Source of the DNA: Verrucomicrobiota bacterium
GTDB taxonomy: Bacteria > Verrucomicrobiota > Verrucomicrobiia > Chthoniobacterales > JAFAMB01
DNA length: 9,360 nucleotides
Direction: 5' to 3'
Assembly: GCA_019241095.1 (NCBI GenBank)
Contig: JAFAXJ010000552.1
Location: 1 to 9,360 of the forward strand
Shown here: in pieces, positions 6,808 through 9,360 of the stretch
How positions within the stretch are numbered: the first letter of the stretch is position 1
Layout of the letters: each line of letters starts with the position of its first letter
Notes under the pieces: generated by a model
What the model was told of the DNA's origin: nothing
Database searches by the model: none
What the model saw: only the letters and a program-made list of their open reading frames with translations
Position numbers and translations under genes: made by a program

Positions 6808-7209
6808 CTATTTAATGATCGGAGAGATGGGAATTAGGGTACCCAAGGTCCAGCCAGTCCAGACAGAAAACACGCACAATAATGTTGAGAAGAAAACGTT
6901 CATTGTTGCTAAGTCCACGCGTTTTGCTCGGAGCAAAGTGAAAGTCTGTAAGCTAAGCGACGAAAAAGTCGTGAGTCCTCCGCAAATGCCAAACATAAGA
7001 AACTCAATTCCAGCTTGTCTCATTTCTGGTGATGCTATCCGAGCCGTGGTGTTTGCTGCAAGGCCGATAAGAAATGAGCCGGTAACGTTGACTATCAAAG
7101 TGCCAAACGGAAACGACTCACCAATTTTCTGAGCAATTAATCCCGACCACCAGAACCTCCACATCGTTCCGAGCGCGCCACCAACAAAGACGAGAAAAAA
7201 TGCCCGCAT
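6808..7209 (-). CDS. crcB: Fluoride channel/exporter CrcB (Fluc)
   Basis: This 133-residue inner-membrane protein has the four-helix Fluc layout and length. It moves fluoride out of the cell as an antiparallel dimer. Family motifs are GGALGTMWRFWW at 10-21, GTLIVNVTGSFLIG at 36-49 with the conserved Asn41, and GICGGLTTFSS at 74-84, the broken helix 3. Of the two pore phenylalanines, normally TTFSxF, the first is Phe82 but the second position is Leu85. It is the first gene of the run crcB, DUF190, PepSY-like, trpA. I looked for a fluoride riboswitch before it and saw none; instead the upstream DNA is a decayed transporter gene that ends 9 nt before ATG 7209. There is no clear Shine-Dalgarno. 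Confidence 0.94.
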   Translation of the reverse strand: MRAFFLVFVGGALGTMWRFWWSGLIAQKIGESFPFGTLIVNVTGSFLIGLAANTTARIASPEMRQAGIEFLMFGICGGLTTFSSLSLQTFTLLRAKRVDLATMNVFFSTLLCVFSVWTGWTLGTLIPISPIIK

Positions 7210-7218
7210 GGTTACATT

Positions 7219-7572
7219 TCAAATGGACGCTGATGGGACCATTTGCATTGGATCAACTGCCTGTGTTCCGCTTTCCCTGGGGCAAACTGGAATCGCTAAC
7301 AATGCATGTAACATGTTGGACATCGAGCAAGCGACTCCAGACAACGAAAACCCGAGTCAAAGCCTGAGAGGTCCAGAAAGTAACCACAGACCGGCTGCAT
7401 GATGCAGTAGCCGATTTGGAACGCACCAACGATGTAGGAGTATTGTGCAACGGTAAAACTCAGCTTTGCCTGCAATTCCGGCGCCAGCGCCGCCAGGGAA
7501 TTGCGCGCCAAGTAATTTGATAATGATTCCCAGACAGATCAGCCCGACAATGCGCCAGCGCAGTCCTTTCAT
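7219..7572 (-). pseudogene. Decayed N-terminal fragment of a hexuronate-type MFS transporter
   Basis: From ATG 7572 the frame reads MKGLRWRIVGLICLGIII; homology then jumps frame to NYLARNSLAALAPEL and continues through QYSYIVGAFQIGY and IMQPVCGYFLDL. It jumps again to VVWSRLL and once more to MSNMLHALLAIP. Joined, these match helices 1-3 of ExuT-like sugar-acid transporters, where INYxxRNxLSxLAPEL, QYSYVVxAFQ and WSLxxMxNMLHAL are typical. The shifts lie at about 7516-7518 (one extra T in AATTTG on the + strand), 7345-7350 and 7323-7326. The last frame stops at 7219, and the remaining 300 or more residues of the family are absent. The gene is therefore a dead remnant, directly upstream of crcB. 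Confidence 0.85.
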
Positions 7573-7864
7573 TTCATCTGTTGTAATCGCACTGGTTCTC
7601 AGGATTGCCTGAAGGTGGGAATAGTTTTGGGGAAATTTTCGTGTCCGTCTGTGTTTAGTGGGTTTGTCGTGTTCTGGCGAGTGTTTTCCCGGGTGTTGCG
7701 GCAAGGTTGTTCAAAGAGAGGAAAGAGGATCGAGTCCCATATTCGGCTACCTTCCGCTGAATGCATTGCCTTCGCTCAACGGAGCTGAAGAGGTGCGCAC
7801 TGTTCAGCTGTTCTGATAGCTTTTCCTTGCAAGCCCAAACTTCAACCCCTAAAAAAGTGGCGGC
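7573..7864. other. Divergent intergenic region, no gene seen
   Basis: This 292-bp stretch separates the transporter remnant from the secreted-protein gene. The part at 7636-7665 reads TTTTCGTGTCCGTCTGTG and onward with further GTGTT words to about 7698. From memory, similar text recurs between genes in several environmental phyla. A short open stretch ending at TGA 7816-7818 (NGAEEVRTVQLF) has a coding-like look but no start or family. No convincing promoter was found for the gene at 7865, and only GTGG precedes its ATG as a poor ribosome site. Confidence 0.4.
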
Positions 7865-8818
7865 ATGAGCTTTCGGCCAGCGCTATTCCTTTCACTTTTT
7901 ATGCTTCTTTTTTGGAAGGGGCAGCTCCATGCACAGATCCCGTTATCCTTCAGTTTTGACCCAGGCACCAACGGAAAGGTTTTGCTTCCCTATTGGATTC
8001 CGGCTCGGCCTTTGGCTTCGCCAAAACCTCAAGCCGAATTGTCGATCCCGATTATCCCTATTTCTGATCCGGATGATCTCGCACTGACGGTGGTTTTTCG
8101 CGAAGAAATTGGTGCTTATTTAAGCGTTTACTGGCAGGAAACTGGAGGCAAACCTCAGCTTCTATCTGCGAATCTCTTTGAAAATATTGGTCTACTTAAC
8201 CAGCGAACGCTCCTGATCACCCGGCCAGGGATGGGGGGGCCGGGTTCAATCCTGATCAGATCGAGCCAACCCGTGCTCAACATTATCCGTGTCCGGTTGG
8301 ATTGGGTGCGTCCAGGTGTTGTGCGACTGGCCGATAATGTCCCGAACGGCGCATTGATTCTTACAGGCAGCAAAATTTACGCCCCAGAGGAGGTTGACGG
8401 CTCCCCTTTGACACCGATTGCGGACACCTGGGACAAACAGATTCTGACGAGCTCCATTACAGATGAAGCGGAGCGGATAGAACGTGGCATTGTGTATCAG
8501 ATCGAGGTACCTCATAAGATCAGCCGGGCTCGTATTGAGGTCATGGTAAACGGCTTGCGCTTTGACCAAAACCTGCGGCTTTGGATAAACGGACGAATGA
8601 TGGGTGCCTTATCGATGGACATCCCGGATCTAAGCGATCCTGGTTACGTTCCGACAAAGGAAGGACATACCCAATTTGTGGGGTGGCGAAAAGGAGTGAT
8701 GATTCTTTCTGCGGGAAGATTATTGGTGGGAGCTAACAATCTTGAGTTCGATACTCCACAAGGTTCTCACATCGCGGTCAGAGACTTTTTACTTCAGGTA
8801 GATTATTCAGGTAACTAG
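7865..8818 (+). CDS. Secreted beta-rich protein of unknown function
   Basis: I do not recognise this 317-residue protein. It begins with a clear Sec signal peptide (MSFRP, a hydrophobic core, cleavage probably after LHA at 23 before QIPL). There is no lipobox cysteine and no later membrane segment, so it should be soluble in the periplasm or exported. The rest alternates short hydrophobic strands with turns. One beta-rich unit covers about 70-155 (LALTVVFREE, LSVYWQE, ILIRSSQPVLNIIRVRLDWV). A second covers about 210-314 (RARIEVMVNG, LRLWINGRMMGALSM, NNLEFDTPQ, VRDFLLQVDY) and recalls a jelly-roll or galactose-binding-like domain, which is only an impression. A run of seven G at 8233-8239 lies in the frame. 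The gene lies 107 bp before gspG on the same strand, so it may be a substrate or helper of type II secretion (inferred). Confidence 0.8.
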   Translation: MSFRPALFLSLFMLLFWKGQLHAQIPLSFSFDPGTNGKVLLPYWIPARPLASPKPQAELSIPIIPISDPDDLALTVVFREEIGAYLSVYWQETGGKPQLLSANLFENIGLLNQRTLLITRPGMGGPGSILIRSSQPVLNIIRVRLDWVRPGVVRLADNVPNGALILTGSKIYAPEEVDGSPLTPIADTWDKQILTSSITDEAERIERGIVYQIEVPHKISRARIEVMVNGLRFDQNLRLWINGRMMGALSMDIPDLSDPGYVPTKEGHTQFVGWRKGVMILSAGRLLVGANNLEFDTPQGSHIAVRDFLLQVDYSGN

Positions 8819-8876
8819 GGCCTGATCCCCGCCGAACCCCGGATTCCTCCAGCGCTTAATGGCTTGGCCGCGCCGA

Positions 8877-8904
8877 TTGACTTGAGTCTGTCATGCTTTA
8901 ATTT
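8877..8904 (+). promoter_or_regulatory. Candidate sigma-70 type promoter of gspG
   Basis: TTGACT at 8877-8882 and TAATTT at 8899-8904 are separated by 16 nt, close to the ideal. Transcription would begin near 8911, about 15 nt before ATG 8926. This is the best promoter-like pair in the window and would let gspG be expressed apart from the secreted-protein gene upstream. Confidence 0.5.
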
Positions 8905-8925
8905 TTGTTTCGAAGTTGTGCATAT

Positions 8926-9357
8926 ATGAAGATTCCCGCTGTTTTTCGCAGGAGGACGAGCGGTTATACGCTGATGGAAATCATGCTGGTCATCGCCATC
9001 ATCGCCGTCATTGCTGGTGGCGTCATTGTCAAGATGACCGGAGCTCTTGATGTTGCAAAGATCCAACGCACTGAGCAGGACATTAACAATATTTACAGTG
9101 CACTGAAGCTCTACGAAGCACGCAATTATCAAATGCCTGATCAGAACCAAGGGCTGGAAGCTTTAGTTGGCTATCCCACAACCGGCGCTAAGCCAGCTAA
9201 CTGGACCAAGTTGATGGATAGTGTTCCAATTGACCCCTGGAACACACCGTATCAATACCGAAATCCTGGAAAGAAAGATCCGTCCGGCGTGGATGTTTAT
9301 TCACTTGGTCCGGAGCGGAAAGAAGGAACCGGCAACATCTATCGTCGCGTAAACTGA
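8926..9357 (+). CDS. gspG: Type II secretion system major pseudopilin GspG
   Basis: The 143-residue protein is the main subunit of the periplasmic pseudopilus that drives substrates through the type II secretion pore. It has a short basic leader (MKIPAVFRRRTSG), a prepilin peptidase site after Gly13, and a hydrophobic helix with Glu18 at mature position +5 (YTLMEIMLVIAIIAVIAGG). Mature residue +1 is Tyr, not the usual Phe. The globular part has the GspG signature: GLEALVGYP, NWTKLMDSVPIDPWNTPYQY and DVYSLGPE. Calcium-site residues usual at the end (SLGxDGxxGG) are changed to SLGPERKEG. ATG 8926 is chosen over an upstream TTG at 8905 because it gives the normal short leader. No Shine-Dalgarno is seen. 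Other gsp genes, if present, lie beyond the right edge. Confidence 0.95.
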   Translation: MKIPAVFRRRTSGYTLMEIMLVIAIIAVIAGGVIVKMTGALDVAKIQRTEQDINNIYSALKLYEARNYQMPDQNQGLEALVGYPTTGAKPANWTKLMDSVPIDPWNTPYQYRNPGKKDPSGVDVYSLGPERKEGTGNIYRRVN

Positions 9358-9360
9358 TTT

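Noticed and set aside
7210..7260. CTGATGGGACC on the + strand near crcB, reminiscent of part of a fluoride riboswitch
   Set aside because: It is on the wrong strand for crcB, and the paired stems and upstream GGCGATG-type segment of the riboswitch are missing. No riboswitch is called.
7706..7818. Open + strand stretch ending NGAEEVRTVQLF before TGA 7816-7818
   Set aside because: It has no credible start codon or ribosome site and no recognisable homology; it is too short to call even as a remnant.
8815..9150. 111-codon minus-strand open frame opposite gspG
   Set aside because: It lies antisense to the clearly coding gspG and has no family features; it is a shadow of that gene.

Overview
The window looks like a chromosomal segment of a Gram-negative (diderm) bacterium with roughly 50% GC. 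The diderm reading rests on three secreted proteins with Sec signal peptides, a type II secretion pseudopilin and paired HtrA/Deg proteins. The overall look (Deg9-like proteases, DUF4870, weak Shine-Dalgarno use, GspG beside a secreted unknown) would suit Acidobacteriota or a similar phylum, but this is a low-confidence guess from the sequence alone.

Layout. Positions 1-55 hold the last codons of a + strand gene. A short convergent gap with a perfect 16-bp tandem duplication follows. Positions 213-3160 (minus strand) hold a two-gene operon: a secreted HtrA/Deg9-type serine protease with an intact His-Asp-Ser triad, then, overlapping by 4 nt, a diverged sister that kept the whole architecture but lost the catalytic His and Asp and the oxyanion glycines, so it is a predicted pseudoprotease. 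Upstream is a 277-bp gap packed with short inverted repeats, then ychF (minus, 3438-4562). A DUF4870 membrane protein (4701-5102) is read divergently from ychF.

Positions 5139-7209 hold a compact minus-strand operon: crcB (fluoride channel), a DUF190 PII-like protein, a small secreted PepSY-like protein, and trpA. The first two are classic partners. Having trpA at the end of the same tight run, without trpB, is unexpected. Just upstream of crcB lies a decayed N-terminal fragment of a hexuronate-type MFS transporter with three single-base frameshifts.

The right end (7865-9357, plus strand) holds a secreted beta-rich protein of unknown function and gspG, the major type II secretion pseudopilin, which has a good candidate promoter directly in front of it. 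No RNA gene, CRISPR array or intact mobile element was recognised.
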